64,000 nucleotides of DNA from Zygaena filipendulae (Eukaryota > Arthropoda > Insecta > Lepidoptera > Zygaenidae): the NCBI GenBank assembly GCA_907165275.2, contig OU015675.1:2869501-2933500 (forward strand). The letters run 5' to 3'. Shown here piece by piece: positions 23,131 through 34,306 of this stretch. Positions within the stretch are counted from its first letter, which is position 1. Every line of letters starts with the position of its first letter. A program made the translations under genes and the position numbers. The notes under the pieces were generated by a model. That model did no database searches. It was not told the origin of the DNA and was given only the letters and a program-made list of their open reading frames with translations.

Positions 23131-23900
23131 TGGTGGTAGATTGTCAAAGTGGATTGCTGGCCTCAAATGAGCGCCCAGAAATATTGCAAAGAAATTCATT
23201 TCAAGCTCCATATAAGCAGCATAATGATTGTGCACAGCCACAAGCTATTTATTATCACGATACAGAAATTCTTTCTGATGGAAACTGTTTCTTTTTTTCT
23301 GTTATAAAAATTATGAACCTCGCACTTTCACCAGTACAAATCCGTCAACAACTACTTGCTTCACCTTTCATAAATTCTTGCATTAATCCAAACGGTGCAA
23401 GGTCAATCCTCGAAAGTGAAACAGAGTATGCAGAGATGGATTGTATTGAAATATTTGCTCGAGTTTATAATCAGAATGTATGTGTCCATAACCACTATGT
23501 CAACACAAAAACTGGAAGAGAAGAAAGACAATTCCTTCATTTCAAAATCAATAACTCACAAACATTCTTACATTTACATCTTTGTAACTTGCATTTTACA
23601 CCGTTAATGGAAACTACAGCAATGATCGTTGATTATAGATTAGATGAAAAGAATGATGTAGCAGATAATGAAGCATCAGATAATGTTAACGAAGCCACAC
23701 CCTATATGGACATCGACAATGTTGCTATTCCAATCTACACAAAGTATCATGAACATGCCAGTGGGCATTTAAAATTTTACAATATTTTTAAAAGTAATAC
23801 TTTTGGCCATTCGTGTGCTGTTTGTGATAGACTTTGGTGGAAAAGTGACTTGAAAAAAAGTATTGATGTACATGATAAAATTCTTCGAATGATATTGCCG
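23130..23900 (+). pseudogene. Helitron polyprotein, N-terminal OTU cysteine-protease part
   Basis: The frame is open from 23088, has no good ATG, and seems to have lost its join to upstream sequence. An OTU domain shows S-D-G-N-C-F-F (Asp-Gly-Asn-Cys, codons 23277-23288) and later L-H-F-T-P-L, which supplies the expected His. OTU domains are known passengers of animal Helitrons and cleave ubiquitin-type conjugates. The stretch then enters a Cys-containing region (C-A-V-C-D-R-L-W-W) that continues after an intron. The donor GTAGTTAG is at 23901 and the acceptor TTTCAG ends at 23997. Splicing keeps the frame (phase 0) and completes C-G-S-C. Confidence 0.75.
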
Positions 23901-23997
23901 GTAGTTAGTTATTTTTTAACTTTATTATATTTGACTGATAAACATTGTCAATTAGTATACTTTTTTATTCTGTTATAAAAATACTTTATTCTTTCAG

Positions 23998-25260
23998 AAC
24001 TACGTATGCGGCAATGCTGTTGAAATATGTGGTTCATGTAAGAACAATTTGGATAAAGGAAAAATTCCAATATTAGCAGTGTACAATGGTTTTTCATTTC
24101 CAGCAATTCCACATCATTTGCCAAAATTAAATCTCATGGAGCAGCGGCTAATTTCTCCCAAGATTCCTTTTATGCAAATAAGTAGATTTAGACATGTGCA
24201 TGGTCAATATGGCATTTACGGACAAATTATTAATGTCCCTGTTGAAGTAAATACAATGGTAAACCAATTGCCAAGAAATATTGAAGATGATGACTGTTTT
24301 TATGCACACATTGAAAAGAAACTAATTCACAAAACTAGCTACATTCATGGACTCATCAATAAAGAAAACATAAAGCAATGGTTGAGCTATCTAGTAAAGA
24401 CTCCGCTTTATGTACATGAAAATATTACTATCAATGAACACCTTTTAAATAGTTATGGAGTTGATACAGAACTTGCGATTAATGATATTAATGAACATAT
24501 TGCAATAGTAGATAACCTCACAGCTCAACATCAAACTCTTATGTGGAATGAAGATAAAATGTTGCACATGGCGCCGGGTAAAAGGAGCATTCCTAATAGT
24601 ATTTTGTTCAATGAAAATGCTGAAGAACTTTCATTTCCAACTATTTACGGTGGACAATTTCGAACTCATAGAGATGGATGTAACTTCACTTCATTTATGC
24701 AAGTTACCAGTGAACTCCGGCGTACAGATCGCCGCGCTGTTGATCCTCAACATCTTTTGTATATGGCGGCTAAAACTATGAGGCAACGAGTCAGCAGTTA
24801 TTTTACTGATGCTTTAAAACATGGTGGATTTGATACTAAAATAACCAAAGAAGATTTACAGTCTGAAGATGACATTAACAATTTTATTGAAACTAATCTT
24901 GGCTTTCTACGGTGCATACCAAATTCTGCTTGGTACTGGGCGGTTCGAAAACAAGATCTTTTTGCAATAATTAGGCAATTTGGGGCTCCAACTGCCTTTA
25001 TGACCCTTAGTGCAAACGAAGCAGGATGGCCGGATTTGCTTAAATTATTGTACAAACTGAAAAATAATGGAGCGGAAATAGACGATGAGTCATTATCCGA
25101 GATGTCATATGTACAGAAAGCTCAATTAGTAAATGAAGACGCAGTAACTTGTGCAATTTACTTTCACAAGTTAGTACTTTGCTTGTTGAAAATTTTGCAG
25201 TCTAAAAAAGGGAGTCCATTTGGTAAATATCGAGTAAAAGATTACTTTAAAAGAATTTAA
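23998..25260 (+). pseudogene. Helitron polyprotein, Rep (HUH nuclease) first half, ending in a stop
   Basis: The exon continues directly from the OTU part and encodes the linker region and the Helitron-like N domain (for example D-R-R-A-V-D-P-Q-H-L, F-M-T-L-S-A-N-E-A-G-W-P-D). It would provide the nuclease that nicks and joins Helitron ends. The frame is interrupted by TAA at 25258-25260, inside the conserved Y-F-K-R-I-x-F-Q block. The same frame resumes at once, so this is a point nonsense change rather than an intron end. Confidence 0.8.
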
Positions 25261-27417
25261 TTTCAGCATCGCGGGAGTCCTCGTGCACATATTCTTTTGT
25301 GGTTGGATAATGCTCCGGAAGATTTATTAAATAACTGTAAAAGTTTTACTGATATGGCAGACACATTAGTTTCAGTATCCGAGTCTGAGGCATCGGGAAA
25401 TATCGAATTACAAACCCATAAACATACATTCACATGCTACAAAAAAATGGCTCCAAACAAAAACGATAACTGCAGATTCGGAGCGCCATTTTTGCCATCT
25501 CGTAACACAATTACATTGATGCCAATGAAAGACACTGATTCTGATTATTGTGTAGAGAAATTGAAAGAGTATAAAAAACATTACGCGTCACTTAAAATGA
25601 ACTTGGAAAACAATAATTATGACAATTTTGACCATTTCTACGCTGAAAATAATATTGTTTCGGACAAACATTATTATGACATCATCCGTGCGGGTATCGT
25701 TCGACCAAAGTTGTTGTATCGGAGGACACCATCGGAAAAATGGCACAATACTTTTAATCCATTTGTATTTCATTGCCTGAAGTCGAACATGGATATCCAA
25801 ATAATTCAAGATGAGTATGATTGTGCTGCTTACGTCGTTGAATATGTTAACAAACATGATAAAGGCGTCAGTAATTTACAACGGCTCATAATTCAGGCTA
25901 TGGATGAGAATGCAGAGTTTGATATCGTAGATATTATAAAAAAATTTAGTATCGATCTACTTCACGCTGTGGAAATGCCTGCACAAGAGGCTGCTTGGTA
26001 TTTGTTGCGTGAACCAATGGCTAAATCATCGGCGGTAACAGCTTACATACCAACTATATGTCCAACGGAACGTCAGAAAATAAGTAAAACCTCAAGTGAT
26101 TTGGATGATAACTGTACTAGCGTATTGAAAGAGAATTGGTTTGATATGTACGAAAAAAGGCCCGAAAATCTAGAAAACTTAACATTAGCTCAATTTGTTG
26201 CTAATTATAATAATAAAAGAAACGGGGAGTATTGTAAAAGAGAAGCATCTAGAGTTATTAGATACCGCAACTACGATATGGCAAACAATTTCAATCATTA
26301 TCGACGAGAGATGGTCTTACTGCACATTCCTTTTAGGAGCGAAAACAATGACGTTCTCGCTGAAAATAAATTCATCCAAATTTATGAAGATAACAAAGAC
26401 TTAATACGTGAACGCAAAAAAGAGTTGGAATCAAATGTAGACATTGACAAGATCCTTGAAATTTGCAGACAGTTGGGTCGAGAAGCTGATGAAGACGAAA
26501 AGCGAAATGAGATGAATGACATGTTTGAAGCTGGCCCTTACGGAAGACCACTAGATGATAATTCTGTTGTCAACGCTGATGTACAACACGCGACTGTTAG
26601 CAAACTAGGTTCTGTCGCGGAAAAGGGAGAAAATTTAATGGATACGGAACAATGTAACGATTTGATGAGATCCACTAACAGTGAGCAACTAATGCATATT
26701 AAATCACACGTCCAAAATCTAGATCAACAGCCATTCGAAATTTTTTTCTCCGGTTTAGCTGGTAGTGGCAAAACTTTTCTAATAAAAGTGATTATGGAGG
26801 TCTACGACAGGTATAGTGACACCGATGGCTACTGCAATGGTTATATAGCGTGTGCTTCTGCTGGTAAAGCTGATGTGGCAATTGAAGGTGCTACCGTTTG
26901 CACTGCTCTTGTAATTTCAATTTCGAAACTATTGCGTTTATCATCTGAATTGTTGCTTTACCGATCACTTTTTGAATATGTCAAAGTATTGATCATAGAT
27001 GGAATAAACATAGTCGGTGCAAAACTGCTGGCGAAAATGGATTTGCGTTTAAAACAAGTTACTGGAAGTTATAACGCAGATTTTGGTGGCATCGACGTGA
27101 TTTTAGTTGGTGATTTACGCCGAGCACCATCTGTAAAAGCTACATCGACACATAAACCGGTAAAAACAAGAATGCTCGGTCCCCATTTATGGCGAAGTCT
27201 CAAATTTCTTCAACTGACGCAGGTCATGAGACAGGGTAACGGTGAATTTTCTTCAATTCTAAAGAAGATTGGAAACGGTGAAGTTTTAGAAGACATTGAG
27301 TTTGAACTTATAGAGTCAAGATTTTTCAAAATAGAAGAATCTCCGCGATTATGTCCCCATGGTGTAAGTTTATTTCACACAAATTACGCCGTTAGGGAAC
27401 ATACCCATTCTAAGTGA
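25261..27417 (+). pseudogene. Helitron polyprotein, HUH motif remnant plus Pif1-type helicase, truncated
   Basis: In frame after the TAA the conserved F-Q-H-R-G-S-P is followed by R-A-H, where families have H-x-H. The first nuclease His is Arg (codon 25282-25284). The remainder of Rep follows. The SF1 helicase then starts with Walker A G-L-A-G-S-G-K-T (26753-26776). Motif II reads I-I-D-G-I-N instead of the usual Asp-Glu (Gly codon 27001-27003), and G-D-L-R-R-A-P and Q-V-M-R-Q follow. The frame ends at 27417, well short of a full helicase. Three independent lesions plus truncation make this copy non-functional. Confidence 0.85.
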
Positions 27418-27625
27418 TCGTTCGTGGTGGGGGGGCTTAAACTCAAGAGAATTTGGCCCTTTTTCGAGCTATACTCAAATACGATAATTTTTTCAGTTGT
27501 AATTGTTGGTATGCACGCGCCCTTGACGTCTCACGAGTCACGGTAAGCGCCGTATTAGTGAAGACAAATGAACCAATTTTTTTCCAGCCGCCTGTTTACA
27601 AAAAAATATTGAAAATTATAAATTA

Positions 27626-27906
27626 CTAGCTGTTCCCCGCGATTTCACCCGTGGAAATTTCGGAGATCCCTCAGGAATTCTGGGATACAAAGTACCCTTG
27701 TCCTTTTCGATTCCCCGACAATGTGTATGCATAATGTCATGAGATAATTCAAAGTTCCCGCAGGAATTCGGGGATAAAAGAACCCTATGTCCATCTCTGT
27801 ACCTCTGACTACGTGTACATACAAAATTTCATGATGATCGGTTGAGCCGTTAGGCGTGAAAGCGTAACAGGATATAGACAGCGTTACTTTCGCATTTATA
27901 ATTAAT
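27626..27906 (-). mobile_element. Lep1-like Helitron copies, tandem or rearranged
   Basis: CTAGCTGTTCCCCGCGATTTCACCC starts one copy. A second internal start near 27745 repeats GTTCCCGCAGGAATTCGGGGATAAAAG. The end is CATTTATAATTAATACT. Confidence 0.65.
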
Positions 27907-28735
27907 ACTCTTTCTAATATACTCATTCTAATATAATATATTTAGTTAAGAGATAGCGAAAACTCCCTGACGAATAGTACAATTACCTTTACTTGCATAT
28001 GGGAATGTACGCGAAGGATTGTGACTCATACCTGATTAATTATGTAAGCTCTGCGTGTGACATCCATGGTGCAGTCCAGAGGTACTGCTCCTCAACATCT
28101 GCTTCGCCGCCGCCATCACTACCATCTGTTGAGTTATATATAGTATGACTCCTACTTCTTGGAGCCACATGAATGCCCTAGGCCTAATTTGATCATTATA
28201 TCATTATCGTTATCATGAATTAGTTGACCTTTCATCATGAGCATCATTATGTCCTTTGTTGGACAGTAGGTACCTAGTGCTATGGCACCACGATGGGCTT
28301 CCTTATCCCATCGTGCTCGTCTTTGTATCTGTTCGATACAGGCCTGAGTTGATGTTCATACCCCGGTTACCATTACCATTACCCGGGTACAATTCATTAT
28401 TGGCGGTAGGTCCATCGCCTTCTGGTTCACCCTTCTAATCAGATAGCCAGTAAACTTCCTATGCCGTGACAAGAATTAGAGCAACATTCATTTAGTAACA
28501 TGGCCAACGTCTCTAGTTCGAGACTACCTACATCATTACATACATTTACTTAACATAATTTAAACATGCACTAAGGTACTCAGCTTTGGTTACATCGCTG
28601 CACGATATGACTGCTACTCCTGAAGTAACACTGATTCTAATATGCATAATACTGTCTGTAATTACAAAGTGAACTTAAACGAGTTAGAAGTCATACCCGC
28701 ATTGCATTGGCGCGACGATGTTCCATTCAAACTAT
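27907..28735. other. No gene seen
   Basis: A 60-aa frame at 28256 lacks splice context. No recognised repeat was found. Confidence 0.35.
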
Positions 28736-28759
28736 GACAGATAGGTAGAAATGGCAGCA

Positions 28760-29155
28760 ACTCAGATCACGTTTTACTTGAGATTAGTTTTGAGCTCAGA
28801 TCATAACTCAAGCTTTCGTCTTATTATAGAATGCGTTTTAAGTTCTAATCACTTGAAACTAGTCTTGAGTAGGGATTCTGAACTCTGATTGGTTCTAATC
28901 AGTTGAAACTAGTCTTGAGTAGAGATTTTGAGCTCTGATTGGTTGAGTGGTCTTGACATGACAGACGTAAACAAAGATCAAATCTTTGCTTGAGTATAGA
29001 TTAGTACTCAAGCGTCGTTCTAGAATAAGGAAATAACTCAGCTGATTGTTGATTGATGAATCTCGTTTCAAGTAAGGTTCTAAAATTAAAGCTTCACTTG
29101 AAATTAGTTTTAAAACTAGATTCATGACTTGAGTAACCTTTTGGAATACGGACCT
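28760..29155. repeat. Foldback-like repeat with CTTGA-ACTAG motifs
   Basis: Multiple direct and inverted short copies of TTGAAACTAGTCTTGAGTA and its complement TACTCAAG occur across this block. It has the look of a decayed foldback MITE. No boundary or target duplication was fixed. Confidence 0.45.
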
Positions 29156-29459
29156 TAGTGTTGCTATGTACAATATTTACAATTCGCGAATGTCGCGACA
29201 TGTGTTGTGCAGAAATTAATGTAATTCTATTCTATTCACGAACAACATACGGCCGCGGGCCGTGTCGATGTCGTGCGATAAGTAACTTCGTTCCAATATA
29301 AAAAAACAGAGTGACCTTGATACTTAGCTCTCAATTCTCGTTTTTGGGCGCCGTCGTAGTTCCCATACTTTTGCAAATGACTATACCTGTATCGTCATCA
29401 AACCGCGAGCAGTAATATAATCGTCACTTGTTCAGTGTTCTTAATTATTATGTTTTTAG

Positions 29460-32400
29460 GATATCAAACCATCCAATGTGAATTATCATAATGGATTGAA
29501 CAAACTAAGTGAAAACGATGAAACTGACCCGCCCCCGCCTGATATCTTTTCTGTAACAATCAAATCGGAAATGGAACCGTCCCCGTTCGATTTGGTTAAG
29601 GTGGAGCCAGGTTCTGATGACGAATCGGTAAGAAGAAACAAACATCAATACCATACCATTTAAGTCGATTAATATACATAGTCGAAAGGGGAAAACGCAT
29701 TATAAAAAACCCACACATGTTGTATTTTATATCCTACTAGCTGTGCCCCGCGGTTTCACACGCGTGAGTTGCGAAATTCCCGCAGGAACTCCAAAGTAGC
29801 CTAATGTACTCCTTATAACATCAGCTAATTATCAGTGTAAGTCCGGTCAATATCGGTACAACCGTTTGGGAGACACCCGCGTGAGTTTCAAAATTCCCGC
29901 AGGAACTCCAAACTTCTTTTATATAAACTTTGTCCTGACAATAACGAACGCAAAAAAAAAAACAATTATTCAATTTGGTGCAGTCGTTTAGAAATTATGC
30001 GCTTAGCAACACATTTGGCGATTCATTTTTATTGTATAGAAGATTATGAGTATCGGTATACTTAATACTTTTTAACGGATACAAATGTTGTATGTATGTA
30101 TATATGTATCTATGTGTGTATTTATCGAAATATATTTCGTAAATGCACCGTAAGTGAGCTCTCTGTACTATCTGAAGGTTGACTGACAGAGAATGCCACC
30201 TTGGCATAAGTCCGCCTTTTGTACCATGATGTGCATAAAGTTTAAATAAAATGTTGCCCCCGTCGATTTTGTTAAAAAAAAACAAGTTAAGCTCACGAAA
30301 AAATTTATTTTAACCAAACCCATCTGGTATTTTAATAATAATCACTGATTAGTCTATTTAAATAGTAAATGTACCTATCACTTAATTTACTCTTTGACTG
30401 TATTACATAAATAGTTTTCACTGCGATACAAAGTTCCAGAGGAAATTCCGAAATTGACGCGAATTAAACTGCCAAGGGAACAGCTACTCAACTAGTTATT
30501 ATATTAATACACCTAAAGTTGATAATTTACGTAAAATTAAAAACATTTATTTCAGTTTGATGAGTTTGCCACAGTGAGATCAAGATTTTATAAAGACAGA
30601 GAAGTAAACAACACAGATGAAACATTTATCTCGAACAATAAAGCAAAGTGTGACCAAGAATCCGTAAGTCTAATAATATTATTGCATTTGTAGACGTATT
30701 CACGTACAACCGCCGCCGACCGCGTGTCCATGGACGTGACACAGCCTGTCACTTTATTCGCCAATTCCGCACCGTGCGATAAGGAACTTCGTTCCAATAT
30801 TTAAAACAGAAAAGAGGAACCTTGATATTAACTCTCGATTCTCGTCCAATTAATTATGTTTGGAGCGCCGTCTGAGAAGTTTAATTTCATGCGTATAGTT
30901 CCCACACAAATAACTGTACTTATATCATCATCAAGCCGCGACCGATAAATAATCGTCATTTATTTATTATGTTTTCAGGACGCGAATTCATCCAAAGTGA
31001 ATTATGATAATGGAGAGAACAAAGTAGATATAGTCGAAAACACTGACCCGTTCCCGCCCGATATATTTCCTGTAACAATCAAATCGGAGCCAAGTTCTGT
31101 GAAGGTAAGAAGAAACAAACATTAATATCATACCATTTAAGTCTATTAATACCCACTTATACAGATATAGTCGACTTGAGGGAGGAAAAATTCATTAGAA
31201 AAACCCACACATTATTTGTTTTATGTCCTATTATTTTATACTGATTTTTAATACAAGTTAGTCTCACGAAAAAAAATATTTGCTAAACCCATCAGGTGAT
31301 TTTTCATAATAATAAAAACTGATTAGTCTATCTTAATATCACGTTTAATGAAAGACGCTTGTTAATATTTACCTACCGAAAAATAGTTATTTATTTATTT
31401 AAAACTAAAAACATTCATTTCAGGTTGATGAGTGTAACACAGTGAATAATAAAGCAAAGTTCGACAAAGAATCCGTAAGTCTAAATATTATTGCATTATT
31501 AAACGTATAACACAGCTGACAGCTCATACCGCTAATGTGTCCATGAATGCAGTGCGGCAGTTATTTCCAGAGAAAAAAAAAACATACCTTGGCCACCTAG
31601 GTCACCAGATTTAAGCCCATATGACTTTTTTCTTATGGGGAGACTTGAAATCCGGATATCCGCATTTGTTGTTTTTAAATTACAATAAACATACTTTGTA
31701 TCAGAGGTGTAGTTTTTGTAGGTACTTACACTTTCAAATCTGTCACTGGATACCGTACTCATATCTTGATTAAGCCGCGAGCAATAATCGTCACTTATTC
31801 TTATCTATTATGTTTTCAGGACCCGAAATCATCCAATGTGAATTATGATAATGGGGAGAACAAACTATACAATTCTAATTCTGATTTCAATGGTCTTAAA
31901 AGAAAAAAACGTCCTTTTTCTAAAACCGAAAAAACTATGATATGGAATATGTATCAGTCCATGAGAAATGCAACACCTTCCGCATCATACAATGATATTT
32001 CGAAAGCTATTGCTTCTTCCGTCGGAATCCATTGGGTTTCAGTGTGTAGAATTATGAAAGAAAAAAATAACAATAATGGTATTTTGAAATCTCCCAAGAA
32101 AACAAAAGTGCGTATGAAGATTGTTGACATACTTGACGATTTTACTAAATGTGCTATCAGAAGAATAGTTCATAATTTTTTTTCCCGTAATGAAATTCCT
32201 ACATTAGACAAAATTTTGAAGAAAATCAGTGAAGATGGCACATTGGGGACATTTAAACGAAGCACACTGAATAAAATATTAAAAAACATTGGTTTCAAAA
32301 ATAATAAACGAGGCAGAAACAGCTTACTACTGGATCGTGATGACATATTCTTTTGGCGCCGAAATTATCTACGAGCTATTAAACATGCAAGAGGAAATCG

Positions 32401-33673
32401 TCAAAAAATTTACTATTTGGACGAAACATGGGTGAACGAAGGACACACTACTTCAAGGGTATGGGAAGACACAACTGTAAAAAGCAGGCGAGATGCACTT
32501 ATTAACGGTTTAACAACTGACTTTAAAAATCCTTCAGGTATGACTATTTAATATACAATTATAATTTCATTTCAGTAATATAATAATCCCACCAAAAACA
32601 TATTCATGTAAAATGATGCCAAGACGAGTCCATATGACGGGCACTGTCAAAAAGTTGTCAGATCTCATGTAGAGCCAAGCTTATAACTCTACACACCCTA
32701 ACTCTGCAAGGCCTAACTTCACAAACTCTACACCTTAAATATGTGGCTTGGCCATTTAGCTCCATTCAAATGAGCGTAAGGTGAACAATTTATCCACTTT
32801 ATTTTCTTTTTTTTACAAAGGTTCTTGCAGTATATTATTATAGGCCCAAGCAAGCCCAACCCAAACTAATGACCAGTCTATCGTTCAATTTAATGACAAG
32901 TTGACATTTGCATTGTTCGTTTTTGCTATTCTATTTATATAAAAAGTTTGCGACATCTTTTAACTGCAATTCTTTTGTTTGTTACAGGAAAGGGTAAAAG
33001 ACTAATAATAACTCATATTGGAAGCGAAGATGGGTTCGTCGACGGAGGTCTGCACGTGATTGAATCCAAAAAACAAGGGGATTATCACAAAGACATGAAC
33101 GCCGAAGTATTTGAAAATTGGTTCGAATTAATATTAGACAAATTAGATGATAATTGTGTGATAGTAATGGATAATGCCCCCTATCACTCACGAAAAACTC
33201 AGGAAATACCTACAGAAAAAAATAAAAAACAAGAAATTATCGACTGGTTAGAAGAAAAAAATATTACGTTTGATGAGGATTTACTTAAAAGAGAACTGTT
33301 AAACATAGTTAAGCAACACAAACAGCGATACGAGGCACGTGTTGTAGATGAAATGGCAAAAGCTAAAAATAAAACTGTATTAAGACTTCCGCCGTATCAC
33401 TGCGATTTAAATCCCATTGAATTGATTTGGGCCCAAGTTAAAGGTAAAGTTGCCGCTGAAAACACAACTTACAAAATGGCGGAATTAAGAAATCTCTTGA
33501 ATAATGCGATTCAAAATATTAATGCCCAAAAGTGGCAAAATTGTATCAAACATGTACAAGAAATAGTAGAACCAGAAATGAATGCAATGGATAGGAATAT
33601 AGAAATAATGACTGACAACTTGATAATAAATCTACAAAATGACAGCAGTGATACGTCGTCGGATAGTGATTAA
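29460..33673 (+). CDS. Spliced DDE transposase-derived gene with tandem psi-K-x-E exons
   Basis: The proposed exons are 29460-29627 (A1), 30556-30663 (B1), 30979-31104 (A2), 31424-31474 (B2), 31820-32537 (A3 plus transposase) and 32988-33673. The first four introns are phase 0 and the last is phase 1. Together they give 618 codons with no stop. A exons read D-x-K-x-S-x-V-N-Y-x-N-G-E-N-K, then P-P-P-D-I-F, then I-K-S-E or V-K-V-E-P (SUMO-consensus-like). B exons read D-E-x-x-T-V...N-N-K-A-K-x-D-x-E-S. The transposase has an N-terminal helix-turn-helix region and a DDE_3 (Tc1/mariner-like) core. Its catalytic residues are present: D in Y-L-D-E-T-W (32420), D in V-M-D-N-A-P-Y-H (33170) and E in L-N-P-I-E (33419). 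An acidic serine tail ends it. The start codon must lie in an upstream exon I could not find, or at ATG 29571. No terminal inverted repeats were found. It is either a domesticated gene or a captured transposase. Confidence 0.7.
29736..29960 (-). mobile_element. Lep1-like Helitron copy in intron 1 of the DDE gene
   Basis: It shows CTAGCTGTGCCCCGCGGTTTCACACGCG, then AATTCCCGCAGGAACTCC twice, near 29778 and 29892. It is related to the copies at 36782 and 49893. Confidence 0.65.
30150..30252 (+). repeat. LINE 3' tail in intron 1
   Basis: ACAGAGAATGCCACCTTGGC, then CGCCTTTTGTACCATGATG and TAAATAAAATG match the tail at 10835-10913. It is a short, 5'-truncated insertion. Confidence 0.55.
31565..31660 (+). 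pseudogene. Relic of a Tc1/mariner-type transposase in intron 4
   Basis: A 30-codon open patch reads W-P-P-R-S-P-D-L-S-P-Y-D-F-F-L-M-G-R-L. This is the third-aspartate region of mariner/Tc1-like transposases. It is unrelated in detail to the flanking gene's own DDE domain and has no remaining ends. Confidence 0.65.
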
Positions 33674-34014
33674 TATATTTTGAATTACAATAACTACGTA
33701 AATTATAATGAAAATAAATGATATAAATATTTTATTATTCTTGTTTTTTTTTTCCTTCACATTAAATTAAATAAAAACTTTTTTTCATTTGAAGGTTTAA
33801 GGAACTTCCACTAGCCTTATTTTTCATTTACTTACTATATTACACAGGCAAGTGTAGTCGTGGGAAGAAAGCTAGTCTAATTATTAGTAGCGGCGTAGCG
33901 CAGTGTGTACGCAGAATGGTTTACCCCTCAGAAGAATAACTACCCCCAATGACTTTTTCGTCTTTGTAATTTATATGACTATGAGATTACGTGACACGAG
34001 AGAGCGGTATATTA

Positions 34015-34086
34015 TTAACTGAATCGCCCCCGCCCGACATCGTTCCCGTAACAATCAAATCGGAGTCAAGTTCTAATCACGAATCT
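34015..34086 (+). pseudogene. Relic A-type exon (A6) downstream of the DDE gene
   Basis: The stretch encodes E-S-P-P-P-D-I-V-P-V-T-I-K-S-E and ends N-H-E-S at a GTAAGG donor. It is nearly identical to the 3' half of exons A1 and A2. The 5' half and acceptor are missing. A MITE begins 22 bp after the donor. It shows that the exon duplication continued past the transposase. Confidence 0.75.
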
Positions 34087-34107
34087 GTAAGGAAAAACAA
34101 ACATCAA

Positions 34108-34259
34108 CAATAGGGATGTTGACTACTATTGGAATTCAAAATTCTAATTAGTCCGTCAGTTAGAAAATAAAAAAACAATAGACACGTATTTTTTGCTTTT
34201 TTAAATAAATTAAAATATAAAGAGATAAAGCGCATTAAATTTTAGGATGAGGAGGTCGT
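34108..34259. mobile_element. Left half of the 52808-type MITE
   Basis: It matches 52808-52958 over its whole length (CTAATTAGTCCGTCAGTTAG, ACACGTATTTTTTGCTTTT). It stops at GGTCGTGAC, exactly where a different palindrome begins. Confidence 0.75.
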
Positions 34260-34306
34260 GACATAAGTCTTATTAATTTGTGGCACAAATTAATAAGACT
34301 TATGTC
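34260..34306. repeat. Perfect 23-bp inverted repeat with a 1-bp spacer
   Basis: The left arm 34260-34282 and right arm 34284-34306 are exact reverse complements around a single G. Each arm is a variant of the CACAAATTAACTAGACATATGTCT motif found at 12, 21 and 22 kb. It looks like two element ends joined head to head. Confidence 0.85.

Noticed and set aside
25255..25270. Possible intron end (TTTCAG) at the stop in the Helitron Rep
   Set aside because: The frame continues across the TAA through conserved F-Q-H-R-G-S-P without loss of residues, and no matching donor was seen. It reads as a nonsense mutation.
33000..33191. Minus-strand frame inside the DDE transposase
   Set aside because: It overlaps the conserved sense coding exon and shows no domain or splice support.
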